This document shows, piece by piece, positions 1 to 10,990 of a stretch of 64,000 bases of DNA. Positions within the stretch are counted from its first letter, which is position 1. Each line of letters starts with the position of its first letter. Position numbers and translations under genes: made by a program. The DNA is from Lasiosphaeria ovina. Its lineage: Eukaryota; Ascomycota; Sordariomycetes; Sordariales; Lasiosphaeriaceae. The notes beneath the pieces were generated by a model. It searched no databases. It was not told the origin of the DNA and saw only the letters and a program-made list of their open reading frames with translations. Location: the NCBI GenBank assembly GCA_033439765.1, contig JAULSN010000014.1, forward strand, positions 434,001 to 498,000, given 5' to 3'.

Positions 1-120
1 CGCGAAGCCATTAGGGAGAGGATGGGAGCGTCGCGGAACCTGCCGGCGGGTGCGGTTGTGCCACCGGCGAGGGTATACCGCACGATGGTGTCCCAGACGT
101 CGGCGTGCTGCTCGAGGGCC

Positions 121-207
121 ACCGGTTACGCAGAGCGGGTGCCCGTCCGTCCGTCCGTCATTGAGTTACCAGTCCCAGTCCCAGTCCCAGTCCCAGTACC
201 TACATAA
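121..207. repeat. Simple repeats CCGT and CCCAGT
   Basis: A short (CCGT)n run is followed by about five CCAGTC units. Similar CCCAGTC runs sit directly before two of the MITE-like copies at 2169 and 11691. No gene is supported here. Confidence 0.85.
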
Positions 208-1640
208 ATGAGGTGCGCAGGTTAAGGCCCTTATTACGGCTCATTCACCCCTATACCATGCACCATAATAACCATGTCATACTAACATAAAGATTCCATC
301 GTCATCGTTGGCCGAGCCTGTATTTCCATGCCCGCACAGAAACTCTCATACAAACGTCAGCTCAAATAGAGACCAAAGGAAGATAATGCCTGTTCATTCA
401 ACCATTACCATATCCCGGCCTACCAAGCCAGCTTGTATGACCTAACTGCTCATCAATCGGAAGGGCAGCTCGGGCGCGGATGGATAATGCACATTCAATA
501 CTCTTAAAGGAATCAAAAACTCGGGTATAGGATGCTTCGTATAAGGGAGGCACGAGTAGCGCCATCCCCTAGCAAGTTGTTCTCCAAGAAACGCAATAGT
601 GAGGTTTTGTAATAGTAATAGCCTCCTCACCCGGGGGGGAGGGATCGCGAGGTCAGAAACCACCACCTCGGGGACAAGGGTGCCGAGGCGCAGGTCCAGC
701 GTGGATGTTTCGGTGGGAATTGATCCATACTATATATACTGCGAATGCCCACAAATTTCGAGTTCAACCATTGTATAAGTACGGTTCCCCTTATAATCGG
801 CTTCGATCGCCACTAGGACCCTGGGTTTGTATTGCCCTGTCCGTCCATGTAAAGTTGGCGTTATGTTCTACGTCCATGCTGTCACCAGTAGAAGCCTCCA
901 TCGGGTTCGGGCTTTTGATCTGAGTCCATAACCTCCGTAGCGGGTGTGCCGACAGACTGTTTTGTTTGTGCTCGATGGAATTGAGCATTCCGAGGCGCTG
1001 GAGCTGGAATCCGAGGTTATTCCATCTCCTCCGGTCCTGGTCTGCGTGGTCGCCCCATAGAGTTGAAGCCCAACGTCACGGCCCACAACTGCCATACCTC
1101 GAAGGTCCTTCTCCCAGCCTATCACACACACTCTCTCCTCGACACTTCACAGACGATTCTTACTCGTCTTCTTCCTCGGCGACTGGGCTTTGTCAACGTC
1201 ACGAAGCACGTCGTCGCCAGACCCCTCACATACCCGAGTCACCCCAACCGCATCAACCGACTCTACAAAGTAAACAATGGTGGCCTTGCCAATACAGATC
1301 TCAGCAGTGGGCAACATCCTTCTGTCCAGCAAATTGATGGCTAGCAAGGAGATAGGCAAGTACCACTAGTATGGGCTGCCTCCCATCGAGCTGTGGGGTT
1401 CCCGGATGGGACTTGCCGCCCGTAGGCGACCAGTCGAGCCCATCTACACAGCTAGCTACGCCATCGACTAACAAGAGTGCATTTTTTATTGGCCTTGGTC
1501 TCATTTGTACGTGCATTTTGGGCATTGGAGCAACTCGCATCGCAAACGTATTCATCGGGATGCTCATGCATCTTTAAAGGTATTTCGACCATGTGCGGGA
1601 ATGGTTCGTCCGTCGACGAGAAGGCCTGTTCGCGTGGACT
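208..1640. other. No recognisable gene
   Basis: Only short overlapping open frames occur on both strands. The minus strand at about 1359-1147 and 1131-868 has mildly protein-like composition and may be an old coding remnant, but I recognise no family and see no start context or splice sites that join the pieces. Confidence 0.5.
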
Positions 1641-1900
1641 CCTTTATGAACCTTCGTCCCCGTCGTCGTCGTCGCCGTCGCCGTCGCCGCCGCGCCGTCG
1701 CCGCCGTCGAGAATACGCCTGGTCGTGGAGAGGGATATATATGCCCGTTGTCGTGGACGGGATTCGGCAGACGGGGGTCCAGACGAGGCTCCAGACGAGG
1801 CTCCAGAGACAGAGACGGGAGGCACCGCTGCGTCTTGTCGGTGCTGGTGCCGGTGTCCCGCCCCCGCCCCCGCCCCCGCCCCCTCGGTTCATTGACCCAA
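1641..1900. repeat. GTC/GCC trinucleotide and CCCCCG tracts
   Basis: A (GTC/GCC)n trinucleotide tract at about 1655-1712, a duplicated GACGAGGCTCCA unit near 1783, and a CCCCCG tract near 1860-1882. The long open frames here on both strands follow from the repeats and are not called as genes. Confidence 0.8.
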
Positions 1901-2168
1901 GGGTCGTGAACGCGAGGGGCCGTCTCGTTGACGGCACCAGACGACCCGACACTCCGGTAGAGTCGGTGGAGGACGGAATGGCTGTCTTGCGTTTCTCTCT
2001 CGGAGCTATGTCGCCATCACCATTAAACTGTCGCTATCACTATCAAACACTAGATTGCCATTGCCTTTCCCGCATTATCTTTAGTTTCTATAGTTGTTAC
2101 CAGACCATGGTCAATAAAAGCATCAGCATTGCCTTTCCGTCATTACCCATTGCCCCCAGTCCCAGTCG

Positions 2169-2273
2169 TTTCGAGCGAAGCGAGCAGCCCGCCGCAGGCG
2201 CCCCCGGAGGGCCGCCGGAGGCAAACGGGGTGCATGTTGGGGACTTTGCTGTTCTCTCTCACACACGCATTTT
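2169..2273 (+). mobile_element. MITE-like family A, left-arm fragment
   Basis: It begins TTTCGAGCGAAGCGAGCAG, passes through the GGCGCCCCCGGAGGGCC core, and continues through GGGGACTTTGCTG into TTCTCTCTCACACACGCATT. This matches the left arm and centre of the complete copy at 11691-11851. The right inverted arm is missing. Confidence 0.8.
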
Positions 2274-2459
2274 ACACCCTTGCGCCCTGCTGCCTGCCTA
2301 GCATACAGCCTGTAACCTTACAACCACTCCCAACACCACGAATTTCATCATGATCTTCAACGCTACATTTTTCATGCAAATCAAGCCGTATTTGCATGCG
2401 AATACCCTCATTCTAATCGCCAGATTCGGCGCCGCGCATTTGATCGAATCCATTTGCAT

Positions 2460-3203
2460 CGCTTTTGAGCGTGTTCCGGTAATTCAGCCCACCTCGCAAA
2501 AAACCAGGGTTTGGCTGACCAAGTTATTGCACCTCGCCGCCGTCGCCAACGTCAACATACTTCCAAGTGCGGTAATTCAAGCTCGGGGACGTAGGACTCG
2601 CTCAAATCGTTCAGTTCTGCAATAAAAGCCGAAGCCGTAGTCGTTGATTACGTAACATGGCCAAGAATGAAATACAAACCTGTCCTGCCTACGCATCGCC
2701 GTGATCACTACTTTCTTGGGCTTCAAATGCCCTCGGCAAAGCCCGGGTACTTCGACGGGTCCCTGTATTACGTGTTGACGCCTTGGTAATGCCCCCCTCG
2801 AGCTCTGCCCGTCGTCGTGGGCGTTGAACTCTGCGTACCAGATGAAGCCCGTGATGATGATGCCGTGGTAACACGGCTGCCCCGGCTGCCAGGACCTCCC
2901 TGCGTTTCCGGGGTTCCCTGCGTTGCCCGGGTTCGGCGGGGGTTGCGGCGCGCCATCATCTTGCTCATCGGGGTCGGAGAGGGCAAGAGGGTCGTCAAAT
3001 GCGGCCGGGGGCTCGCGCGCGGCCATTTTCTATCGCTAGTTAGTCTTGTAGATTGAAAATGAAGCCGCGCACCTACTTGCGCGGCGATAAAATCGCGTTG
3101 TTGTTGTTGTTGTAGCTCAATCGACGATTTTGTGGTAGGTTGGTTGGTTGAATGTGGAAGGTTTTGGGATTTGGCGATGCCCTCAATTGCAGGTAAAAAT
3201 TGG
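2460..3203 (-). mobile_element. MULE-like element copy A, decayed
   Basis: One of three related elements (with 17.9-19.3 kb and 37.3-38.1 kb). The shared 5' leader runs from 3203 downward: an AT-rich start, an (ACA)n tract, CGCGATTTTATCGCC, then GCGCAAGTAGGTGCGC and the start codon at 3026. The open frame 3026-2577 begins MAAREPPAAFDDPLALSDPD, like the acidic, proline-rich N-terminus of fungal FAR1/MULE transposases (copy C begins MAARGDSAADDDPFYLTPD). The FAR1 domain itself is deleted: after residue 40 the frame joins a different sequence (GFIWYAEFNAHDD) that is also present in copy B. No DDE transposase core is present, so it is a non-autonomous remnant. The family call is from pattern recognition of the N-terminus and its relation to copy C. 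Confidence 0.6.
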
Positions 3204-3504
3204 CCCGACCATCCGAAAAAGCGAGCCAGCCATTCAACTATGCCATTTTAGGCGTAAAAATCCGAATTTTCCTGGGCTAGTTAGTGGCTTGGCGCGATGG
3301 TCAAATGTACCTTTTTGGTGTGCCTACAGTGCAGAAGACGTTATCTACAGTCCGAGTAGACAGTCCCAAAAAATAACCCACCCAAGATCTTAGAGCGCTT
3401 ACACTATACTTGGGTAATACGTACCTAGGTAGATGAGAAACCAGCACATTACGATATGACTGGTCTGGGGCATAGCGTACACTAGGAGCAACTGTCTGTC
3501 CTAT

Positions 3505-4575
3505 GGCTTCGGCCCCGTTTTTACCAAATCATCAACATCAAGATTACCAAAATCGTCGCCATCGGCTTCATCGTGCTGTGATAGATCGGCCGCCTTTTCC
3601 ATCACGAACCTGCTTTCCTATCGCCTTGGTGCATCTCCAAGTAGGCTTCCTGCCGGGAAGCTTCATATCGTTGAGGAGCATTCGCCGCATATCGGTCTCC
3701 ATTTTCCACCCAGGCCATATCTCTCAGCTTCATGCTCTGCGATATTGGTATCCATCATTTCCTTATACTTCGCCGTCATCTTGGCCGACTCTTTTCGCCA
3801 GCAGTAACAAGGACCTTTCCGGGTACTTGGCCGAGTATAACAGAGGTTTCGTTAGTTTCGTCACTCCATATACCACTTTCTCCTAGTCCTCGAGAGTCCA
3901 GTTACGGACTTACATCGCGAACTCAAGCCGCTTCATTTTTTGAGCCTTGCTCAGCCCGGGTTTCGCTATTGGCCTGATAGGCTTAAAGTATTTCTTCTTA
4001 AGCCATCGCAAATTCGTCCGCCGGCTAGGAATCTTGGCCCCCGGGGATGCCCTCAAGCTTTCCACGAACAGCTTCGATGAGGACATGCGATGAACAAGAA
4101 CGGGAATTGAAGTTTCTTGTTACAACCTCTTCAATGGCACTGTGCTCAGTCTCGCCGATGGCCGTCGGCCGGCCGCTCCGCGGAGCGCTTGCAACAAGAC
4201 TTTCTTCGACCTCTGAACCCCGGAATATACCCTTTCCTCTTTGCCCTCGTCAACAGGGCATAGGAAGCGCTCTTTTTGATGCCTGTGATGACCTCAATTC
4301 CGGCCACTTTGACTCCATTCGCATACAGAGTCAAAGCCCGGACCCGCTCCAACACGGTGGATTCCCTGCGGTGGGACGAACCATTTCGCGGTAGGTTTTG
4401 GGTCGGTTGGTACGGGCGTACAGGTCGGGAAGTCCTTTTACTATCAATCTTTTAGTAAAACAGACTTCTCGGTTAATATGCACTACAACTGCGGTACGCA
4501 CCTAGCCGATCCAGATAGTAAAAAAAACATCGCCACTTCGAATTCGGCCTCAATTTTGGTGTGGATTGGATGGGT
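3505..4575 (-). mobile_element. Tc1/mariner-like element, decayed
   Basis: On the minus strand the frame ending at 4146 contains ERVRALTLYANGVKVAGIE and ITGIKKSASYALLTRAKRKG, the helix-turn-helix N-terminus of a fungal Tc1-like transposase. It is clearly related to the better preserved copy at 41155-42440. Downstream, with frameshifts and stops, follow RRTNLRWLKKKYFKP, KAQKMKRLEFAM and VRNWTLED, which lead into the DDE region. The non-coding leader is also shared with the 41-kb copy: an ATTCGAAGTGG motif near 4540 and AGTCCTTTTACT near 4432. Several internal stop codons show that it is dead. The outer ends were not resolved. Confidence 0.75.
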
Positions 4576-4689
4576 GGATTCCAACCAAAGACTTGGTGCA
4601 GATGACGAGTTCAGTGTCGAGGATATCCTAGACGACCATCAGAACGACAAGGGCCACACAGCATGGTTGACGATGCCTCCAACAAGATC

Positions 4690-4940
4690 ATGTGTTTGAA
4701 GAATTGGCTAGGCTAATGACGGTGCAGGAAAGGTAGGATTCGGCTGTTTTGTTGACAAGGTGGCGATAGTACATTGCAGCGTCAACCGCGTCTGCAGGGC
4801 GCAGCCTATATGCCCAAGAGTGGCAGGCAGAGGTTATCCCGGGCCAAGAAAATGCAAGGGTTGTTGGCCTTCCAGGAAAACCCGAAAAGTTGGCCCTGAA
4901 AATGCCCTGACCAATGGGAAATACTTGATAGTTAACTTCA
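4690..4940 (-). mobile_element. hAT element 5' end fragment
   Basis: The reverse complement from 4940 to 4738 matches the leader of the hAT remnant at about 16625-16805. Shared words include AAATATTTCCCATTGGT, TTTTCGGGTTTTCCTG, CCCGGGA and the CGAATCCTACCTT end. Only the untranslated leader remains. It abuts the Tc1-like remnant, so one of the two probably truncated the other. Confidence 0.6.
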
Positions 4941-5079
4941 GACATTTGGGAGCCACACAGCCCAGGGACCTACGTGACTTCTACCCCTCATTACGCTTTT
5001 TTCGAAGACTGCGCCACTCCTCTCAGTGGCACAATTGGAGCCCTCTTCCCCTTCAACAGGCGATCGCTTTTGCTTCGCC

Positions 5080-5440
5080 ATGGCCAAGTCAAAGAAACCT
5101 GTGTCCGTAAAGGGTAACTCCAGCTCCACGAAACCCGTCTCCAAATCGAAGACGAAGAATAATAATACCTACCGCCCAAGAGCTAGCGGCGTTTTTGGCT
5201 ACATCATGCAACAAGAATGATGAGCAGGTCCTCGGCCTCTGCATGCATTTCTTGAAGAGGACCCCCCATGTTCACGATCGCCATGTACTGGCGCGATTCC
5301 TCGGTATCGAGGCCGACCCCGCACGGGAGAATACGACAAGCATTCTCCCTCTTGATGAGCTGCGCGAACGACTAGAACGTATCGGACGGATTAAGAATTA
5401 TTTTGAAGCCGCCATCCACAGCGATTGGGAGGGCATCGCC
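5080..5440 (+). pseudogene. Broken hypothetical gene (Lys/Ser-rich start)
   Basis: An ATG at 5080 opens MAKSKKPVSVKGNSSSTKP, a basic Ser/Lys-rich N-terminus. After about 36 residues the reading shifts to a second frame giving NDEQVLGLCMHFLKRTPHV and LARFLGIEADPARENTTS. The style (basic tail, then a helical domain) resembles small fungal Myb/SANT-type proteins, but I cannot name the family. The second frame then runs into a GCCATC microsatellite at 5438, so the 3' end is lost. Frameshift and repeat expansion make it a likely pseudogene. Confidence 0.4.
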
Positions 5441-5690
5441 ATCGCCATCGCCATCGCCATCGCCATGGCGGGAAGTGTCGTCAGCAGCCTTTCCCTTCTC
5501 AGCTGTGGCTTCGCGTTCGCGTTCGCGTGCTGTTGCTCTTGATCGTACGCCGCCGAACCCATGCACGATGCCGTTGTGCATTTCATTTGGACTATATCTT
5601 TATGTATTTGGACGATGCCTTCAATGCATTTAGACGATGCCATTATGTATTTGGACGACGCCTTTAATATATTTAGACGATGCCTTGGCC
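5438..5690. repeat. CGCCAT microsatellite and 20-bp tandem units
   Basis: About five CGCCAT units at 5438-5467 are followed by a segment (about 5480-5550) that matches the reverse complement of 22320-22395; on the minus strand both read AREREA..AEKGKAAD. At 5590-5690 there are four to five imperfect 20-22-bp units built on TATTTGGACGATGCC. Confidence 0.75.
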
Positions 5691-5839
5691 AGCTAGTCCA
5701 CGTCTTTTCAAGGCTCAACCCGCACGAGCAACCCGCTGCCCTACGTGGGAGCGTGCGGTCAGAAAAATCAAGAAGTCTGTCGATTCAAAACGCGTTGAGA
5801 ACGGGAATCTCGGAAATATCGGCATCGCCGTCGAGATGA

Positions 5840-6460
5840 TTGATAAGGAGCACAGTCGACCAGAGTAAATCTCGCCTGTGCCCGCCGAGCTCCTCGTACG
5901 CGTACGTAGGATGGAGACGGATTGGGCTCGCATTAAGGACAAGGCCGCCAACATCATGGAGAGTTATCCGGCCACGGCGGGCCATGTTACGTCCATCCAG
6001 CTCTCTTCAGATTAGGCTTTTCGACAGACGACGACAAGAACCCGGATACAGTTTACGTATCAGTCGACTATGAATGCCTAGAGACGTTATGGCCGCCTAT
6101 TGTTGGGGAAACGAAACCCAACAGTTTCTTCGTCAAATCACCTATACCAACTTGAAACTCCATTTGGAGCATAACATCATCGAGCAATGCACCTTCCCGT
6201 TACTACCCTTCCGTCGTAGCCCTGAGGAGATTAGGGCGCGGCAAAGACAGATGAACCTGTTGCCAAAGATGCCGTACCAAACCAGAGTGAATTTGGGAGC
6301 CGATATTAGCACGAGCAACTACTACTTGACGGGAAGCGACGGTAACCTCTTTTCCCCATTGGTTGGAACTCTAGGCCACTGGCTGGAAGTCAAGACCCTC
6401 AGATACCCTGAAGGAGCTATCGCAGGGACCGTGCAGGGGGGACCTGTTACGAATCCCTGA
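5840..6460 (+). pseudogene. Decayed hypothetical gene
   Basis: Two frames together read like one protein. The upstream frame gives STDDDKNPDTVYVSVDYECL and LWPPIVGETKPNSFFVKSP. The downstream frame (to 6460) gives EHNIIEQCTFPLLPFRRSPE, IRARQRQMNLLPKMPYQTRV and SPLVGTLGHWLEVKTLRYP. At least one frameshift, near 6150, separates them. The composition is convincingly coding and resembles a fungal uncharacterised family I have seen followed by a protease-like domain, but no catalytic motif is present here. Function is not assigned. Confidence 0.45.
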
Positions 6461-6884
6461 AGAATGCACGGGACGGGAGCGGCGGGGCGCACGCTGTTTG
6501 GTGTTGACCATTCAGGGGTGTCCCAGGGTCCCGTGCCTCGAGGGCTCGGGACAGTGGGACACGGTCGATTGGTTCCGCTATTCTAGATATATATATATAC
6601 AATGACGGTAGCCACGGTCTTGGATAGAGCTTGCTTGGTTCTTCAAGCAAGCAATACACATTCTTCGTGCTCACATAGTCTGAGTAGCAAGCCGGTTTGA
6701 CTATATTACCCGTGCGATAGGAGCTTTGCACACTACAAACATTAACCCAAACAGTCGAGTGGTTTTGTAATGCTCGGCAACCGAGACTCGGCGGCCCATG
6801 TCGCCAATCTTGACTAGGCCGAAGGGAGCCAGTGCCACAGCCACGGGACCGATCACTTCTGCAGGGCCGAGTATGACGACCATG
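6461..6884. other. No gene seen
   Basis: A TATATATATA run lies at about 6589-6600. Open frames on the minus strand are unsupported. Nothing else is recognisable. Confidence 0.5.
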
Positions 6885-7078
6885 TTTTCGAGCGCAGCGA
6901 GCAGCCCGCCGCAGGCGCCCCCGGAGGGCCGCCGGAGGCAAAAGAGAAAGAAGGAGGAAATAAACAACCACGGCACGGGGACTGGATAAAGGATCGCAAA
7001 AGGGGACTTTGCTTTTCTCTCGCATGCACATATTTCTTATTCCTGTTTTTTCCCTTTGCCTTTGCCTCCGGCGGCAGC
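6885..7078 (+). mobile_element. MITE-like family A copy
   Basis: The left arm TTTTCGAGCGCAGCGAGCAG with the GC-rich core to CGGAGGCAAA is intact. The centre is diverged and longer than in the 11691 copy. The right arm is reduced to TTTGCCTCCGGCGGC. The flank GACGACCATG before the arm resembles the flank of the 20073-20208 copy. It sits just upstream of the intact DUF7924 gene. Confidence 0.75.
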
Positions 7079-7344
7079 TGGCGGCAGCTTGGCCAGCTGG
7101 TGATAGGTGGCGGGCGCGCTCATGTTTCATGTTCCGCTTTTGGCATAGTCGCGTTGAACAAAGCCTGCAAACAGAGCTGCAATCCACCTCCCTCCCTGAA
7201 AATTGTTCTCAAACAGTCTCCATCGCAATAAGTGTGCGTGCCTCTTCCCCGGTGCACGTCTCTCTCCGCGCTCTCTCCCTCTCTTTCTCTCCCTGCATGT
7301 CGCACTCGGCTCATCCTGACGGGTAATCTCAAGCCTAACGGGCA

Positions 7345-8691
7345 ATGACAGCCTCAACTACAATGCAGCAGCAGCAGCAGCAGCGTCGTTCGGCCAGGCT
7401 TGTACTCCGGGGCAAAGTGAATAGCGACAGCGACAGGGACAACTCCGACTACGACGACGACGACGACGACGAATACCGCCACCACGACGACTACGACCAG
7501 AAGGACGACAATGTGGAGGGCTTCAACGACCCAGCCTACCGCGCAACCCTTAGGCTCAACTATATCAACTTCCGGCATGCGCAGAAAAAGCTTCCCCACA
7601 CCGTGGCCGCCTACGTCGGGCAGATGGCCTCCACACTTTCCGAGATGCCTGAGCCCTCCCCGGAGTCTGTGGCCAAGGTTATCTACGAGCTGAATGAGCT
7701 AAACCTCAGAGACCTCAACGAGAGCGGACTCAAGGGAGTTCTCAAAATCCACTTCTTCCGCCAGGATCGCGAACTGCCATTCAAACGTCACAGCTACATA
7801 CGCCGTATGCGTCTACCTCGTCACCTCCTACCCAGCAACGCGGGGGTAGCGGACGTACCAGCGTTTACACTTTCGCGGCCACGACCTGACCTAACCTACG
7901 GTTATCCGGACCGCGCCTTCACCATGAATCAACGCAGCATATTATCCCGGCTCCATGATCAGATCCCGCGCTACGCACAAGTGACTTACGATATTTGGTT
8001 CCCCTTTTTCGCCGTCGAGTTCAAGGCTGTACCAGAGCTAGCGCCTAGAGGAAGTCTGTGGGTTGCGGCGAACCAGTGTGCCACTACTTCGGCCGCCTGT
8101 ATCCGGGCTATCGACCAGCTCGATATGAGACTTGGCGATGCCGGATATAATAAACATATTCCCAATCTCTGCTATAGCCTCGCCCTCGACCATAACCTTG
8201 CTCAGCTATATGTATCGTGGGGAGAGATCAAGGTAGAGGGGGAGGACAGCGAGAACGAGGCGGAGGACGATAAGGAGGACGAGGACGACGAGGAGGACGA
8301 GGCGGAGGGCGACGAGGACGATAAGGCGGACGAGGAGGAGGACGAGGAGGACGAGGAGGAAGAGGGCTACGAGGACGATAAGGACGACAACGACGACGAA
8401 GAGGAGGAGGCGGAGGTTAAGAAAACCAGACCAGCCTACTACTTCCAGCTAGTAGACTCCTTCTCACTATTAAATCCGGAGCAACTCATACGCCTCCACC
8501 GGTGGATGACAGCCATCTTCGATTGGGGATACGGAGAACGCCTAAGCACGATCCGGCTCGCTGTAGATTATATCCAGCAGGCAGAGGAGCAGAAGGCAGG
8601 GCAGCAAAAGGTGGCGTCCGGAGCTGCCAAGTCTCGGCGGCCGAGCCCGGAAAGCAGCAGTCCGGAGTGGAAGAGAAGACGGTTGAGATAA
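7345..8691 (+). CDS. DUF7924 protein, PD-(D/E)XK nuclease-like fold
   Basis: An intact 448-residue frame from an ATG at 7345. In order: a Q-run (8-13); an acidic Asp/Tyr segment (36-55); an N-terminal helical part (60-170, with LPHTVAAYVGQMASTLSEMP); RPRPDLTYGYPDRAF (178-192); FFAVEFKAVPE (221-231); LWVAANQC (238-245); IPNLCYSLALDHNLAQLYVS (272-291); a long Glu/Asp tract (297-357); YYFQLVDSFSLLNPEQLIRL (365-384); and a basic C-terminal KRRRLR. The PD...ExK arrangement (P181-D182, E225-x-K227) and the NQC motif match the fungal DUF7924 family, which is thought to share the PD-(D/E)XK fold; its biochemical role is unknown. The ATG agrees with the start in the duplicated copy at 14735. The acidic tract interrupts the conserved domain and is built from GAG/GAC codons, so repeat expansion is likely. 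The C-terminal basic stretch could be a nuclear signal. No intron is needed. Confidence 0.8.
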   Translation: MTASTTMQQQQQQRRSARLVLRGKVNSDSDRDNSDYDDDDDDEYRHHDDYDQKDDNVEGFNDPAYRATLRLNYINFRHAQKKLPHTVAAYVGQMASTLSEMPEPSPESVAKVIYELNELNLRDLNESGLKGVLKIHFFRQDRELPFKRHSYIRRMRLPRHLLPSNAGVADVPAFTLSRPRPDLTYGYPDRAFTMNQRSILSRLHDQIPRYAQVTYDIWFPFFAVEFKAVPELAPRGSLWVAANQCATTSAACIRAIDQLDMRLGDAGYNKHIPNLCYSLALDHNLAQLYVSWGEIKVEGEDSENEAEDDKEDEDDEEDEAEGDEDDKADEEEDEEDEEEEGYEDDKDDNDDEEEEAEVKKTRPAYYFQLVDSFSLLNPEQLIRLHRWMTAIFDWGYGERLSTIRLAVDYIQQAEEQKAGQQKVASGAAKSRRPSPESSSPEWKRRRLR

Positions 8692-8744
8692 GAGGGCTGA
8701 AGCGGCGAAGGAAGGAAGGCGTTGCTCTGTCGCACCGTCACGTC

Positions 8745-8885
8745 ACTAGTGACTCTTTCTTGCTGTTGTCGGGTCCGGAGCAAATCACACGCCCCCACCG
8801 GCAGGTAACAGCCACATCCTCGATTAGGGACGAGCAGAAGGCTCAAGGAATATCCGGCTCGCTCTAGATTACATTACATCAAGTC
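8745..8885 (+). pseudogene. Duplicated 3' tail of a DUF7924 gene
   Basis: It reads DSFLLLSGPEQITRPHRQV, a decayed version of DSFSLLNPEQLIRLHRWM in the gene ending 54 bp upstream. It is closer to the tail of the inverted copy at 13775-13935 (shared TTGCTGTTGTCGGGTCCGG and GAATATCCGGCTCGCTC). The intact gene is therefore followed by the tail of its sister copy. Confidence 0.75.
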
Positions 8886-9886
8886 AACTAGACTAAAAGC
8901 AGGACACCCTCGCTGCCGAACATGCCGTGCAAGCCACAAACGCCATCACATCCTTCGCGTAGGTCACACCGCTGAATGCGCATAACTTCTTTAATTCTAT
9001 TCCAAATGCCTTCATTTCTTCCTCATTCAACGTAGAATTGACTGGTCATTGTAACCATATGCGACTACGACGAAGAGTACGTCTCGAACGCACTTGAAAT
9101 GGTGGAAAACGGCATTTCTTTACGCCGGGCCGCTCAGGAATTTGGCATTCCACTTATAATACTTCATCGCCTTCACCGCGGAGCCATAACACGCCGCCTA
9201 GCTCACCGCTCGGCACAGCTCCTGACCGATGATCAGGAACCCCGCCCAGTAGGTTGGATGGTCGGAATAGCTTTAATTGGAAGCCCTCCCTCGTATGAGA
9301 CGGTTAGGCATCTGGCGGGCCGTATCGCCCTGATCGCCGGGAAGGAAGAAAAGGTCGGAAAATAATGGATATAACGCTTTACCGTGAAGAACCCTCAAAT
9401 TAGTACCTAGAGAGCGAAGCCTATTAACTCCGTAAGGCTCAACGGTATAACCTGGGAAATAATGGAGGAATGGTTCAAGCATTTCGACCTTCCTGCCGTT
9501 AGGGATATCAAGCCCGAGAACCGTTGGAATAAAGACGGGACAGGCCTGCAGGAAGGCCAGGGTAGTAACGGTATGATCCTAGGATCTAAGGAATATAAGA
9601 CTCCAATTAAGAAGTCGCCCAGCCGCCGGGTACGTACTTCGACCATACGTTATTGTTAAGTGGAAGAAGGTTTAATAATAGTGGTTTCCTTTAGAGCTGA
9701 AGATATTCAAGAAATGGAAGTTTACCGCCTAAAATAAGGGCTAGACCGACGACGAAATCGCCCTAGAATGGCTTCGCGATATCTTCATTCCGGGTACGGC
9801 GCCTAAGGACCCCGGAGAGGCCTGGTTACTAGTCCTTAACGGCTACCATAGCTATATCACCTTCGAATATATGTGGCTATGCTTTA

Positions 9887-10130
9887 TGTCACGGCACGGC
9901 CGAACTGAGGTCCGTGGTGCCGCGACCATGCCCTAGCTGCAAAGCCCTCACCACCAGACCCCGCTACTCCTGATTAGGACTAGCGCCACGACCCCGCGTA
10001 CCACCACAAAACCGCAGCCTGCAGAGCCCACAGGCTTCTTCTTTTCCTTTTCCTTTCTTTAGCTTAGTTATTTACGAATATAGCCATTCCTTACCTGCAG
10101 CCTTGTCTCCTGTATATGCCTACCTCCACA
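9887..10130 (+). mobile_element. Solo LTR inserted in pogo transposase
   Basis: A 244-bp segment starting TGTCACGG and ending CCACA is flanked by a perfect 5-bp direct repeat CTTTA (9882-9886 and 10131-10135). Removing it restores the pogo frame from FEYMWLCF to NNIHLIYLPAYASHVVQP. The CTTCTTTTCCTTTTCC and TTTAGCTT stretch is shared with the LTRs at 57371, 59227 and 62275, so it belongs to that wider LTR family. No internal region remains, as expected after LTR-LTR recombination. Confidence 0.88.
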
Positions 10131-10699
10131 CTTTACCAATAATATCCACCTTATTTACTTACCCGCATACGCATCGCACGTTGTACAGCCCCTCGATTTG
10201 GCCGTCTTCTCGCCCTTGAAGTAACTGTACAGAAAGTTCCTAACTTTGACGACCGTATAGTTAGAGGCTACGCTTGTGGGCAAGAGGACTATGCTTGTGT
10301 GTTATTACAAAGCACGTGAGATTGCTTTGAGGCCGGAAAACTGTAAGGCAGGCTGGCATGCTACCGGCTTGTGGCCCCTGAACAAGCAAAAGGCCCTGCG
10401 CAGTCCTTTATTGCTGGAAAACGCGAATGGAGTCAAGAGAGCCACAACAACCGCAGCTAGCCAACTGTTGGCCACTACTCCAAAGGCCTGCAAAATAGCA
10501 GATGACCAGGGCGTGTGGAAGACTCCCTACAAGGTTGCAGATCTGACGGTTCAGCTAGCCAAATTCAACATTCGCGAAGAAAGCTGACAGGGATCAACGG
10601 GACCCATTCAAGAAGGTCGCGAAAGGCTTCGGCAGGAAGGATATCGACTTGGCATTACTCCAATACGAAGTCGCTGTGTGTCGCCAAGAAATGGCCCTT

Positions 10700-10990
10700 G
10701 CTTGCAGATTTGACCATTTTTTCCCCGCTTATGCAAATGCCTGCGTTTCCTTCCTTTACACCCTCCCTTGCGTTCGGAATACCCTCATTCCGACTGTATC
10801 CTTTGCACCGGAGATTCCTTTCGATTCTACGGCCTTCTTTTTGCCCGCCCTGAATACGGACTTCCGTGGAGATATTCAGTGATCTTGCTGGCTATAAGAA
10901 GATGCTATTTTACCTGTATTTTAGACCTATCTAACCAGACAAGTCAATACTCAGTCAATCCAGACCACGTGCAACACTGTGTTACGGGCG
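10700..10990 (-). mobile_element. MITE-like family C copy
   Basis: This is the reverse complement of the repeat at about 42850-43090, with further copies at 44955-45072 and 51055-51285. Shared words are GCATTCCGAACG, CTCCGGTGCAA, GGCCGTAGAA, TATAGCC..AAGATCACTG, TAGACCTATCTAACCAGACA and a GTTGCACGTG end. It splits the C-terminal coding region of the pogo transposase between CRFDH and LRAQLELA. No open frame is convincing, so it is a short non-coding element. Confidence 0.8.

Larger units (their letters stand above)
7045..8885 (+). repeat. Inverted segmental duplication, arm 1
   Basis: This arm matches 13775-14900 in the opposite orientation, with internal deletions in the second arm. Shared landmarks are GGCCAGCTGGTGAT at 7089 (near 14850), CCGCTTTTGGCATAGTCGCG at 7135, the whole DUF7924 reading frame, and the tail GGTAACAGCCA..TCCTCGATTAGGG at 8806-8825. 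The duplication includes about 290 bp of promoter. Confidence 0.8.

Noticed and set aside
1644..1952. Glycine-rich 102-residue minus-strand frame
   Set aside because: Produced by GTC/GCC and CCCCCG tracts.
6447..7187. 246-residue minus-strand frame
   Set aside because: It crosses the MITE-like element at 6885 and has no family resemblance or start context.
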